Assembly (NCBI GenBank): GCA_964019055.1
Contig: OZ025213.1
Span: 6,498,472-6,562,471 of the forward strand
Direction: 5' to 3'
DNA length: 64,000 bases
From: Anthopleura xanthogrammica
Taxonomy: Eukaryota; Cnidaria; Anthozoa; Actiniaria; Actiniidae
Part shown: piece by piece, positions 36,101-41,444 of the stretch
Position numbering within the stretch: the first letter of the stretch is position 1
Layout: every line of letters begins with the position of its first letter
Translations under genes and position numbers: made by a program
The notes under the pieces: generated by a model
The model's input: only the letters and a program-made list of their open reading frames with translations
Databases searched by the model: none
Told to the model about the DNA's origin: nothing

Positions 36101-38156
36101 TGGAAATTGGTATTGTTGCTAGGCGACTTGGCATTAACGCCATCACTTAACAGGTTGTTTACTTGGTTACCAGGTAAGACATCATTAATGGAATCTTCCT
36201 GGTAATCTTTCTGGTTGGTAGGTGGCCTAACTTCGGAGACAAATTCCATGTTATTTTTCGGTCCACTCTCATGTACCCCGTCTTCTTGCTGGACACGTTC
36301 CTGGTCATCACTCTGCTGTGCGGTTATACTACTCGCAGCGTCGATACTATCAGTGATAGGATATGAGCTAGCTTCTAATGGCTGTGTGGTCAGCGGTGTC
36401 TGTATGGCTCCAGCATTATCCACCCGCATTCCATTATTTGAATCAAAGGAGTATGAAACAGGAATAAATTGCTTCTTGACATTTGGCTCTCTATGATAAC
36501 CTCTGTTGCTACAGACTGTATAAAAAACATAAAACATAATTAAAAATATATTAAAAACAAAAGCGCATGCGTGAACTTAATGATCCGTTTTGACTATAGG
36601 CCGAGGCTGCATGAGCAGAATGGAGAATAAACTCCGGGGAAAAATATCTGTTCACAAGTGGAAGATCAAATTGATTGTTCTTTTTAATCGGCGAAACTAA
36701 ACACTTTGATTTAATATTTCGAGTTACATTTTCGCTCCACCGCATGGTGCCATTTAATTATTGATTTACGTTGGTTTTAGTTATTTTTAGGCGGGAAAAT
36801 AGACGCGTGCGCCACTCTTATCAGACGCATGCGTTGATAATTGCAGTGCGACCAAAAATATGGAATAAAAAAATAAATAAAGAAACCTTTATTAAAAAGC
36901 CATAAAACAGAATTGGTATTCTTCTAGTCTTAAAACATAAAAGAAGAATCAAACGAGGAAAAAACCATGAGTAAGCCACCATGAATAAGATGAATAATTA
37001 ATTAATTATCTGGTTTCAAATTGTGATGTTTGATGAATCAAAAAGCCACCGAACTCGATAAAAACAACAACATATAAAAGTATTTATTTTAAAGGTATTA
37101 TATTTTCACAAATAAAGTTTTCAATATGAAAAGAAAGTGCCTTCTGCAAATCTTAGATAGAATAGATTTTTTCAATTTATTAATTGATGTGATCGCGATT
37201 AATGAACAGGAATTAATCTGCTTGGTAAATAAATATATAGTTCATGTCAAAATATATTAACATCATAGGAATATGTTGTAAGGGGAGTGGAGTAGAAAAC
37301 TAGATCGCAATGAAATTCTAGTTGGTATTATTTCAGCCAAAGCACATCTTCCCCCAAAAAAATCTTTTTTTCTTTGATTCATTTTTTTATATATATATTT
37401 ATACTACACCAGTTCCTTGAAATAAAATTCTAAATTAAAAATCATGAAGACCAAGAAGTAAAAAATCGTCCTAATAGTGAATTGATATATTAACTATAAA
37501 AAGCATTCTTGATAAAGCAAATGAACATTTTCTTTTAAGCAGAATAAACAAAAATATTTTCCTTTGTTCTTCGAATAAAGCTTGCCGCTTGCAGGTGATT
37601 TTTGTAAGTGTAAAGATCAACCCCCTCTTTTCGTAACAATTTCTAACGTATATAATGTGCCACTAAAACAACAGCTAAAAAAACCAGCTTTCTAAACCTA
37701 AAGTTCACTAAAAGTCTTTAAAAACCTTTACTTTTCTGCTCGGTTGAATGTCAGTTACTAAAAATACAAACTAATAAACAAACAAACAAACAAATCGAGA
37801 GATGGATGGTCTTGGTAATTTCAGTCTCTGAGTGAAACTGGACAGTCCAACTAATGGGACTCACCCTAATTTCCATCCCGATATTCTGTTCGTATAACTG
37901 TTCGATAAACAGTTCGTATGTAGGCCACGATTCCGGTATTTTGTTTCGTATCTCATTACATGTCAATAAAACTAGTGCAAACAAAAGATGAGAACCGATG
38001 AATTGTATAATTATATTTTAGTAAACAATTATAATCTCTCTGTGGTAATTTCTATAAATAATTTTTTTTTTAAAACACTGCTGAAAAAATCATACATGTC
38101 AACGTACCTCTTGATATAAAAGTCGTAACAATCAGAATGTAGAGAGGAAACTTCAT
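9542..38156 (-). CDS. Giant secreted lectin/PLAT/TSP1/discoidin protein, copy A (32 exons)
   Basis: Complete gene model. Exons in transcript order occupy 38108-38156, 35835-36515, 35236-35340, 33452-33832, 32932-33204, 32570-32705, 32331-32436, 31597-31711, 31238-31417, 30665-30835, 30136-30315, 29578-29751, 28120-28302, 26811-27179, 25696-25905, 25000-25361, 23539-23859, 22590-22828, 21441-21540, 20756-20926, 19845-19979, 17922-18050, 16784-16990, 15873-16028, 15320-15389, 13358-13747, 12700-12842, 11422-11581, 10874-11017, 10317-10580, 9793-10014 and 9542-9657. Every boundary is GT/AG and every phase matches, giving 6642 nt and 2213 aa. Domains: signal peptide 1-16, low-complexity 17-278, ConA/LamG-like 279-496, PLAT 497-615, five TSP1 616-911, unknown beta-rich core 912-1734, helical 1735-1864, ricin-B-like 1865-1965, linker 1966-2013, discoidin 2014-2175, tail. 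It is a secreted or extracellular-matrix glycoprotein by inference. I recognise the modules but not the whole protein. Copy B is its tandem paralogue. Confidence 0.85.
9793..10580 (-). CDS. Copy A exons 30-31: F5/8 type C (discoidin/fucolectin-like) domain
   Basis: Exons 10317-10580 and 9793-10014, both 1-1 phase. The first carries the typical opening [13 protein letters not shown], then [15 protein letters not shown] and DPWWKVDL, where the WW-V-DL strand is the family hallmark, then ITDVSIQT. The second has VRVGIL-type strands, CGERVA, the PGRYVSVQ strand and the closing LTLCEVAVF. This is the fucolectin-type discoidin layout, a fold known to bind carbohydrate or phospholipid at loop tips. 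The Arg/His residues needed for fucose could not be assigned with certainty. Phase symmetry fits a shuffled module. Confidence 0.85.
10080..10220. repeat. GGAA/GAAA microsatellite in intron
   Basis: Purine-rich tract of GGAA and AGAAAG units in the intron between the two discoidin exons of copy A. Copy B has a shorter version at about 41880-41932. Confidence 0.75.
10704..10890 (-). repeat. Tandem copies of the exon-29 end with decoy donors
   Basis: The sequence spanning the 3' end of exon 29 and its donor (minus-strand CTTGTACAAGGTAAGATC... region) is repeated at about 84-bp spacing inside the following intron. Upstream-strand copies read CTCAGATCTTACCTTGTACATAGTTATC and CACACTTTCAGTCTAGGATCAT. 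Each copy preserves a good GTAAGA donor-like site. Copy B has its own array at about 42556-42830. Confidence 0.7.
10874..11017 (-). CDS. Copy A exon 29: Pro/acidic linker
   Basis: Forty-eight residues in a 1-1 phase exon joining the ricin-like piece to the discoidin domain. The composition is Thr/Pro/Glu/Asp-rich with two Cys ([34 protein letters not shown]). It is likely a flexible or disulfide-closed spacer. The donor at 10873 is followed by a repeated array of similar donors in the intron. Confidence 0.8.
11422..12842 (-). CDS. Copy A exons 27-28: ricin-B-like lectin segment
   Basis: Exons 12700-12842 and 11422-11581 (phases 1-0 and 0-1). The first has [21 protein letters not shown] and the trefoil mark [12 protein letters not shown]. 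The second has [28 protein letters not shown] and [11 protein letters not shown]. The repeated (C)L-x-(T)-G and Q-W/Q-H-F pattern is that of a beta-trefoil (ricin B) repeat, but only about two of three trefoil lobes are present, so the fold may be incomplete or completed by neighbouring sequence. A carbohydrate-binding role is inferred. The intron between the exons carries a large inverted pair of arms in copy A only. Confidence 0.7.
11640..11928. repeat. Left arm of a large inverted pair (copy A only)
   Basis: About 290 bp beginning AAACTCATTAATATTCATAAGG and ending GCTCATGTTTTATCTATCAC, repeated inverted at 12279-12535. It contains its own internal palindrome around GACCTTTATGGGG. Copy B lacks this arm at the matching position (about 43265), although it retains the DNA that lies between the arms. 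Confidence 0.85.
12020..12210. repeat. C-tract and (GAT)n microsatellite
   Basis: A run of about 27 mostly C bases at 12024-12047 is followed by a long (ATG)n/(GAT)n array at about 12116-12205. Open frames here are translations of simple repeats. The (GAT)n in copy B (about 43424-43460) is much shorter. Confidence 0.9.
12279..12535. repeat. Right arm of the large inverted pair (copy A only)
   Basis: Reverse complement of the arm at 11640-11928, lacking a short internal piece. It begins GATAGATAAAACATGAGCGG and ends in GAATATTAATGAGTTTGATAA. It sits in an otherwise conserved intron; copy B reads straight through at about 43512. Confidence 0.85.
13142..13214. repeat. (TGTGT)n pentanucleotide array, copy A
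   Basis: About 14 units of TGTGT in the intron between exons 26 and 27. The flanks match copy B, but copy B carries (TGGTC)n at the same place (44232-44360). Confidence 0.9.
13358..13747 (-). CDS. Copy A exon 26: helical cysteine-containing segment
   Basis: A 130-residue exon, phase 1-1. It starts with two Cys ([18 protein letters not shown]) and then has a beta-like stretch ([26 protein letters not shown]), followed by a long amphipathic helix ([21 protein letters not shown]). I recognise no family. The exon and adjoining intron from 13307 to 13622 are identical to copy B at 44436-44751. Confidence 0.75.
13845..14327. repeat. Foldback element with AATAG termini, 483 bp
   Basis: The left arm (AATAGTCCAATTCACG, CGGTTTTCGGC, GCCATTTTGAAT, ACCCGGCAAAATATATA) is repeated inverted at the right end, closing in GGTCTATT. 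The middle holds five tandem 10-bp TGATCTTATT units at about 14131-14178. Copy B keeps only the right half (about 44900-45019), so the element predates the duplication and was partly deleted there. Confidence 0.8.
14440..14664 (+). other. Conserved antisense ORF in intron 25 (copy A)
   Basis: A 74-codon plus-strand frame (MLNIATS..., [28 protein letters not shown]) in the intron between exons 25 and 26. Copy B has the same frame, uninterrupted, at 45110-45334 with few changes, although surrounding intron sequence has been rearranged. It may be an exon of a nested gene, a transposon remnant or a chance survival; no domain is recognised. Confidence 0.35.
15123..15255. repeat. Foldback MITE, 133 bp, copy A only
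   Basis: TACATGG(C/T)CGC, then ACGAATTTTATCTTC, paired with inverted GAAGATAAAATTCGT...CCATGTA; the central loop is itself palindromic (TCTCTCACTCG/CGAGTGAGAGA). Absent from the matching intron of copy B. Confidence 0.85.
15320..27179 (-). CDS. Copy A exons 14-25: large beta-rich core of unknown family
   Basis: Twelve exons (26811-27179, 25696-25905, 25000-25361, 23539-23859, 22590-22828, 21441-21540, 20756-20926, 19845-19979, 17922-18050, 16784-16990, 15873-16028, 15320-15389) encode residues 912-1734. I do not recognise this region. It is built of alternating hydrophobic strands separated by Gly/Pro turns, with recurring shapes such as FxxGFxGxLxLG, GxxIxGxxxIxGF and LxPxxLGxxxLF; examples are [41 protein letters not shown]. 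That suggests repeated beta modules, perhaps an amphipathic sheet, an inference only. Exon 24 is different: a Lys-rich coiled-coil-like helix ending in a Cys cluster (CGKCKDIVC). Exons 17-24 are mostly phase 0, unlike the 1-1 exons around them. Confidence 0.75.
15500..15770. repeat. (ATC)n imperfect microsatellite
   Basis: Irregular ATC/CATCAT-rich tract in the intron between exons 24 and 25; copy B has a shorter version at about 45645-45785. Open frames over it are simple-repeat artefacts. Confidence 0.8.
16227..16450. repeat. Foldback MITE, AATAGTCC termini, copy A only
   Basis: Left arm AATAGTCCCTTTCACAGTTC through GCGCCATCTTGAAAGGTA and GAGCGAGAC, repeated inverted to ...GGGACTATT. Copy B has the empty site at about 46190-46215 (CAGTGGAATTGTTAGCTG). 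Filled site GGAAT-AGTCCC...GGGACT-ATTGG implies a 2-bp AT duplication. Confidence 0.9.
16607..16725. repeat. Foldback repeat, ACCACGTGTCATT family
   Basis: Inverted ends GACCACGTGTCATT / AATGACACATGGTC, with the same interior as 290-403. Present in both gene copies beside exon 23, so inserted before the duplication. Confidence 0.8.
17440..17706. repeat. About 88-bp minisatellite, three units (copy A)
   Basis: Units begin GTTGGCCAAGTAGAATCGAG, pass through TACTTCTGCAACGTTGCGCGC and end CTGCAGAGGTTGCGCA; the middle unit is shortened and the last diverges. Copy B has five units of the same family at 46945-47385. Confidence 0.85.
18365..18960. repeat. Tandem direct repeats in copy A intron
   Basis: Two sets: an approximately 55-bp unit containing TTCACGTGTGAGAAAAACGA and CCAATCAGAAGCC repeated at 18405-18505, and a roughly 220-bp unit beginning AACTAGAAAGTTT repeated at about 18547-18755 and 18768-18960. 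Neither is present in the shorter matching intron of copy B. Confidence 0.7.
19038..19300. repeat. Foldback element with CCAGGGCCGTAACCAG termini
   Basis: Left end CCAGGCCCGTAACCAG, right end inverted CTGGTTACGGCCCTGG; both are followed inward by GTGCAC and a C/G run (17 C at 19078-19094). MITE-like, copy A only. Confidence 0.8.
19509..19614. repeat. Short foldback, 106 bp
   Basis: CAGTTTTTATTCACTCG...CGTATCATAAAAC pairs with GTTTTATGATAC...GTGAATAAAAACCG. Located in a copy A intron stretch missing from copy B. Confidence 0.7.
20365..20476. repeat. Short foldback, TAGTATTCCCTATATAG arms
   Basis: AGTTAGACATTAGTATTCCC and the ACTAATAAGACCTT portion are repeated inverted after an A-rich loop (GAAACAAAAAGAAAACAAA). 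A strong hairpin of about 45 bp arms. Confidence 0.8.
21652..21809. repeat. Foldback 1 of three consecutive units
   Basis: AGTTATACAA...GGCATACCGTGGAATAT pairs with ATATTC/ACGGTATG...TTGTATAACT. A related but partial sequence occurs at about 14815-14935 and, shorter, at 45420-45490. Confidence 0.75.
21812..21949. repeat. Foldback 2 of three consecutive units
   Basis: TTTATCCCACACCATAGAAAATACA is inverted at the right end as TGTATTTTCTATGGTGTGGG. The interior is GC-richer and also partly palindromic. Confidence 0.85.
21968..22079. repeat. Foldback 3 of three consecutive units
   Basis: AATTATTTGAAAATCTATTT is inverted at the right end as AAATAGATTTTCAAATAATT, then AGCTG/AGC inward. Arms of about 25 bp. 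Confidence 0.8.
22891..23277. repeat. Foldback element, 387 bp, copy A only
   Basis: Left GAAAACACGTTGTCGCTGACC..CTCCGCGACTA.GCGACT, then GTATGGGTA; the right end carries the inverses (TACCCATAC, AGTCGCGTAGTCGCGGAGC, GACGACAACGTTTTTTC). It lies beside the acceptor of exon 18; copy B passes directly from the exon flank to TATAACTCAGTACGGA at about 50404. Confidence 0.8.
24625..24975. repeat. GATGATGATGACAAT minisatellite
   Basis: A 12-15 bp (ACAATGATGATGATG) array of about 350 bp lying only a few bases past the exon-16 donor. Long Asp/Asn or Met/Thr open frames here are artefacts. Copy B carries a less regular version at about 53060-53395. Confidence 0.95.
26088..26417. repeat. Foldback MITE, 330 bp, copy A only
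   Basis: Left GTCAATAAACCTTTTTACCG, then ATTCTATTGTTTTAA and ATGCCGAGGGGGCAA; all are repeated inverted on the right, ending CGGTAAAAAGGTTTATTGAC. Copy B has no equivalent at about 54370. Confidence 0.9.
28120..31417 (-). CDS. Copy A exons 9-13: five thrombospondin type 1 repeats
   Basis: One TSP1 per exon, all 1-1 phase: 31238-31417, 30665-30835, 30136-30315, 29578-29751, 28120-28302. Each has the W-x-x-W ladder (for example [50 protein letters not shown]), the Arg strand (VRTRAC, TRTRIC, TRKRTC, TRQRSC, KRKC), an N-P-A/P motif and six Cys. WxxW tryptophans are usual C-mannosylation sites. Repeats three and four have the C-x-x-S/T-C-G O-fucosylation motif (CSKSCG, CSTTCG); two and five lack it (CDKICG, FCDQG). 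TSP1 arrays bind glycosaminoglycans and matrix partners in known proteins; the ligand here is unknown. Confidence 0.92.
28853..29318. repeat. Foldback element, 466 bp, copy A only
   Basis: CCTTATTATAGGAAATTAAAGCTCCACG at the left is mirrored by TGGAGCGTAAATTTCCTGTAATAAAG at the right, and the interior has many inverted AATTAACGCG-type blocks. Not present in the matching intron of copy B. Confidence 0.8.
31597..32705 (-). CDS. Copy A exons 6-8: PLAT (LH2) domain
   Basis: Exons 32570-32705, 32331-32436 and 31597-31711 (phases 1-2, 2-0, 0-1). The first reads [20 protein letters not shown], the PLAT opening (Y-x-V-x-V-x-T/S-G-D-x-x-G-S-G-T), then [16 protein letters not shown]; the second is [19 protein letters not shown] and the strand FKDWLLEK, equivalent to the W-x-L-E motif; the third continues ITISVESM and a short Cys pair (DCNC). 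The longest open frame over the first exon is a different, shadow frame; splice phase picks the PLAT frame. PLAT domains bind lipids or proteins; here an extracellular partner is inferred. Confidence 0.85.
31920..32190. repeat. About 54-60 bp minisatellite in intron 7 (copy A)
   Basis: Units read GTTAGCCGTGCCCTGACTTT, GATCA-CCCAGAAGTTGTTTC and AGG-CTCAATCT, about five copies. The same unit occurs singly elsewhere (for example 9370-9430, 20225-20300, 28005-28075) followed by TATCAATAAAATTTGAA. Copy B's array is at 58880-59105. Confidence 0.85.
32932..33832 (-). CDS. Copy A exons 4-5: concanavalin A/LamG-like lectin domain
   Basis: Exons 33452-33832 and 32932-33204, both 1-1 phase. Jelly-roll landmarks appear in order: [45 protein letters not shown], then [43 protein letters not shown]. 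The W-T-H-V...G...LFVN and IxDMRF-type ending are those of LamG_3/ConA-like lectin superfamily proteins. Two Cys (GDCKG, LECKP) could form the usual bridge. A Ca-dependent glycan-binding role is typical of the fold, but no ligand residues are assigned. Confidence 0.88.
34077..34995. other. About 0.9-kb insertion in copy A intron 3
   Basis: Copy B reads directly from ACTCAGTTATTCTTATTTG to TTAACAAAATGTCGCACTTTG (about 62130-62160); copy A has about 0.9 kb between the same points. The ends contain GAAAAACGTTTGCGCATGCGTG and its loose inverse CATGCGCAGACGTTTTTCACGCG, consistent with a degraded mobile element. No coding sequence is recognised. Confidence 0.55.
35236..35340 (-). CDS. Copy A exon 3: short linker
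   Basis: Thirty-five residues in a 1-1 phase exon ([28 protein letters not shown]). I chose the donor CAAG|GTACAG at 35235 because it is also usable in copy B; a second phase-compatible donor CAAG|GTATGG at 35157 would add 26 residues (exon 35158-35340) and is equally plausible in copy A. Confidence 0.65.
35835..36515 (-). CDS. Copy A exon 2: acidic Asn/Gln/Ser-rich region
   Basis: A 681-nt exon, phase 1-1, encoding about 227 residues of low-complexity sequence with almost no Cys after the initial VCSNRG. It includes a tandem repeat of about 45 residues: [33 protein letters not shown] is followed by a second [32 protein letters not shown]. Copy B has one unit. Several N-x-S/T sites (NNT, NGS, NNS) could be glycosylated. 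Likely disordered. Confidence 0.8.
38108..38156 (-). CDS. Copy A exon 1: signal peptide
   Basis: ATG at 38156 opens [16 protein letters not shown] followed by a GT donor (AGAG|GTACGT), phase 1, joining in frame to exon 2 (36515). A short positive start and an unbroken hydrophobic stretch are those of a secretory signal peptide. The copy B equivalent would lie past 64000. Confidence 0.8.
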
Positions 38157-39283
38157 GACCTCGCCAAGCAAATCAACCGACTTTTGAATGTCTGATGTTC
38201 CGTGGCGCCGCGAGCTATGAACGATTGATTTTCGGGCTTCAGGTTGATTACTTATTCATTGAACTACCACGTTGAATTTGTGACCCCGATTCATGTTAAG
38301 TGTTTGAGTTCTGGTTCTCGCAGGTTTCGATTTAAAAGAGTACCTAGTACTTATGTAATGCATTCTTACAGTTCTTAGGCCCAGTTCAAACGATGTGGGC
38401 GGAAGTTGTGAGTTTTCTTCGTCACAGGACGCACGCAAAAGAAAAGTACATCCGTAGACCTTTTTAGCTTGGGCGTAATGTTTTTCGATCTCATTCCGAG
38501 TATCTAGACAATAAGAATATGAATACAACTTTTAAGCAATTTTATTCCCGAAGGAATGTACAAAAGTACGAAAGACGAGAAGGGCCTTCAGACTTCAGAC
38601 TGGCCGGGTCTGTCGAGTTGATCTGGTGCCAAAAATGAATGAATGATGAATGAATGAACGCTTGGCGCACATTTTGTTTGGTCAAAACACTTTTACAGGC
38701 TTCTTGGTGTCTTTTTTTTTCACTTTGTTTCTGGTCTCAACCTGCTTAAGCGAAATAAAATTTTTTAGTTGAAAACGCACCCTAAGACATTATGAAAACG
38801 GTTTTTGACATTCCTTGTTAATAATTTTGACAACTAGATTTGGTACTAGATTGCACAACTTGCAATAGTAGTATGTGGAGACTATGGATAGACCACTCAA
38901 TTTATTCATAGATTCACCATGCAACCATGGAAACAGGAGAAAAGGGAAAGGAAGGGAGGGGAGGGTATGAAAGAGAGAGAAGAAAGCGGACAGGCAGAAC
39001 GCCAAAGGTAAAAAAAGTTAAAGCGTCCATATTTTACGTCGGTAGCTCGTAGTAGTCAGTAATTAATAAACTTGAGGCCGACGGTGTGTTCATTTTACCC
39101 CCCCCCCCCCCCCCCTTCCCCTTCTCTCCTTCAGTGCCTCGTTTTACGGGTATTTAAAGCTAATTAAAGCAACACAGAAACGACGTCAGTGACGTCACCT
39201 AATGTGCGCGCAAGTGAAAACGTAAATGAACATCACAACATGCGCGCGCAAGTCAAATCGTGAATGAACGTCAGGGCACGCGC

Positions 39284-40082
39284 CAATCTCGTTCCCAGAG
39301 CCCTTATTTCTTACTGCGCATGCTCGACGAAATAAATAGGCTCTGGAAAACTCCAAACCGGAAGAGCCAGAATCTGGTTGTCTCGGACATGCGCATTATG
39401 AAAACCGGAAGTTAACAAGACCAACTGATAAAAACAAAATGGCCGACTGTTGAGGGTGCTATCATGCCATTGCTCTCAATTAAATTGGCTTTGATGATAA
39501 GTTAAACTCAGATAGAAACAATACCGAAGCCATTATTAATATAGGTAGGCTAAAAATGGTACTTTAGTTGTGTTGCCAACTGGATACGACGGGGATACGG
39601 CAAATTGTAAGTGTATCAGTGCTTTCCACTCGCGATTGTGTGTACGATTACATTTTCCGAGTCTACCAATGTAATATTCTTAGTTCTTAGTTCACTTTTA
39701 AATAGCTTACGCTAATACTAGAAGGAATATGTAATGTCCTTGTCGTCTCTCCCTTGAATTCACTAATGTTAGACTAAGTAATAGATTGAGACAAAGGGAT
39801 CACAGGGATGGATGTGCGTTAAAAATTGCATTAAACTGAATTGTATCAACTACTTTACTACAAAATTAAATAAAATTGAATAACCAAATACGAGAAATAC
39901 GTGTTTTTTGATGATATTTTTTCATGCGATCAAGTTTATTTACTAGTAAAACTTATACTTCCGGTGTATTGCTTTGTTATTTTGAGGGCCAATCAGGAGG
40001 CAGGATATATTGGAGTTTTCCAGAGCCTATTTATTTCGTCGAGCATGCGCAGTAAGAAATAAGGGCTGTGGGAACGAGATTG
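39284..40082. mobile_element. 799-bp terminal-inverted-repeat element
   Basis: The left end CAATCTCGTTCCCAGAGCCC continues through TTATTTCTTACTGCGCATGC and TCGACGAAATAAATAGGCTC to CTGGAAAACTCCAA. The right end is its inverse over about 75 bp with only one or two mismatches. The interior (about 650 bp) has no long frame, so it is non-autonomous. Such high arm identity indicates a young insertion. Confidence 0.9.
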
Positions 40083-40509
40083 GGCACTCGCAAGCGACAG
40101 CATAAATTGACGTAATGCCCGCGAACAACAAACAACAAACATACACGAAAAAAGGCAAGTCTCAAGAAAAGTTTTTATTTTGTTAATGAATAGCCATCAG
40201 TGATTGCAAAGATTAAGAAAATTCTTGGAATTAAGAGTTCATTCATGTTTTATACGGAAATTAAAGATTATTCTTGCGGTGTACATGCCATGAGGTTTTT
40301 CTGGTCTATAGCCCACTTTTTCTCACAGGTTCACAGCCAGGAAGTAAATCTGCTTTCGGTAAAGTCGAAAAATCGTTTTCAGGCTTTTAAGACAGCAGGT
40401 ACGACTTCTGTGATAACTTGCATGGTATACTACATTGTTGCTGTTGTTATATTTAGCGCGGTTTTCTTTGCATTTGTAAGTTTTGCTTTTAAATCAAGCG
40501 CGCGGGAAC

Positions 40510-41113
40510 CCTGTGGTGGTACAATCTACCTAAACACTTACGACACTCACCTTCTGTCGATGCTTTCAAGAAGGGACTAAAGACCTATTTATTTAACCTA
40601 TAGTCTATATATACCTAGCCTGCTTATCTATAGCTGAGTTCTATTTATATTATTATTTATTTAGGTCTATCCCTATTACGTACTTTTCTTATACACCTGT
40701 TTCGGTTGGCGTTCGTGGCGGGGGATCTGGGGTGGTCGGTCTGAGACCTGTGGGAATTGTGACATCGTCGATTCCTGTTGGCCTTGGATCGGCCGTTCCG
40801 GGTCTCCCGTTATCGGCGTTATGTGACGGAAATAGGTGTATACCTAGCCTGCTCATCCAACTTTCTTTATGAGTTTGAATTTCGTAAAGTTTTATTTATT
40901 ATCGTATTATCTTTAGTCCATTTATAATTGGCCTTCATATCTAGTTTCAATTAGTTTTAGTTTCGCTGAGTTTTTTATTATCGAGGATTTTTTATTTTAT
41001 TTTATTTTATTTTATTTTTATTTCTTTATTTACTAGTTTTAATTGTTTCGTGATTGTGAGGGCACTGAGACCCAGTTGTGGTGCCCTAGAACTGTTCATT
41101 ATTATTATTATTA
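40510..41113 (+). mobile_element. LINE-like 3' end with (ATT)n tail
   Basis: A short plus-strand frame ends with the peptide FKKGLKTYLFNL followed by a stop, the C-terminus typical of reverse-transcriptase ORFs of CR1/L2-type LINEs; about 500 bp later the DNA ends in GTGGTGCCCTAGAACTGTTC and (ATT)n. The reading is inferred from the conserved tail; nothing of the RT core is present, so it is a 5'-truncated copy. Confidence 0.5.
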
Positions 41114-41328
41114 CATGCCCGGACGTCGTCGTATGTATATATGGACAATACGATGGCGTAATCAAGCCATGAAAAATCAACTCGATGGGTTACCATTTTT
41201 TGTTAAGTATGGTGCTCCGCTCGCGCGGGCCGAAGGCTGCTTGCTCAAAAGCTTAGTTTTATAGTTTTTTTTACAACAAGTGAACATAGGTATGAGGTAT
41301 GATTTCTTTTCGTAGTACCAGACTGGTT

Positions 41329-41444
41329 CTAGTCATATCGTCCATATGTGATCTGTGCTCTCTTGAGAACACGCTCTCTGTGAGGCACAGTAGCGATGTT
41401 GGAACGTCTTCTCTTGAGTTCAGTAGAACACTTCCCTTGATTAT
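41329..41444 (-). CDS. Copy B exon 32: basic C-terminal tail
   Basis: Same length as in copy A; Arg/Lys-rich, ends ITYGRYD and TAG. The coding end is more conserved than the downstream flank, which separates from copy A within a few tens of bases. Confidence 0.8.

Larger units (their letters stand above)
38157..41328. other. Intergenic between the two gene copies
   Basis: About 3.2 kb holding the promoter of copy A (38157 onward), a C-rich tract of about 18 C at 39098-39115, a 799-bp inverted-repeat element, a LINE-like tail and the 3' flank of copy B. No additional gene is supported; a 126-codon plus-strand frame at 40200-40580 ends in the LINE-like tail. Confidence 0.5.

Noticed and set aside
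40200..40580. 126-codon plus-strand frame as a possible gene
   Set aside because: It crosses into the LINE-like tail, has no domain and no splice or codon support.
9542..41444. Second copy as an assembly duplicate or alternative haplotype
   Set aside because: Copies differ in exon sequence, codon-length indels and many insertions, and are joined by unique intergenic DNA, so a true tandem duplication is more likely. Long reads spanning 38-42 kb would be decisive.
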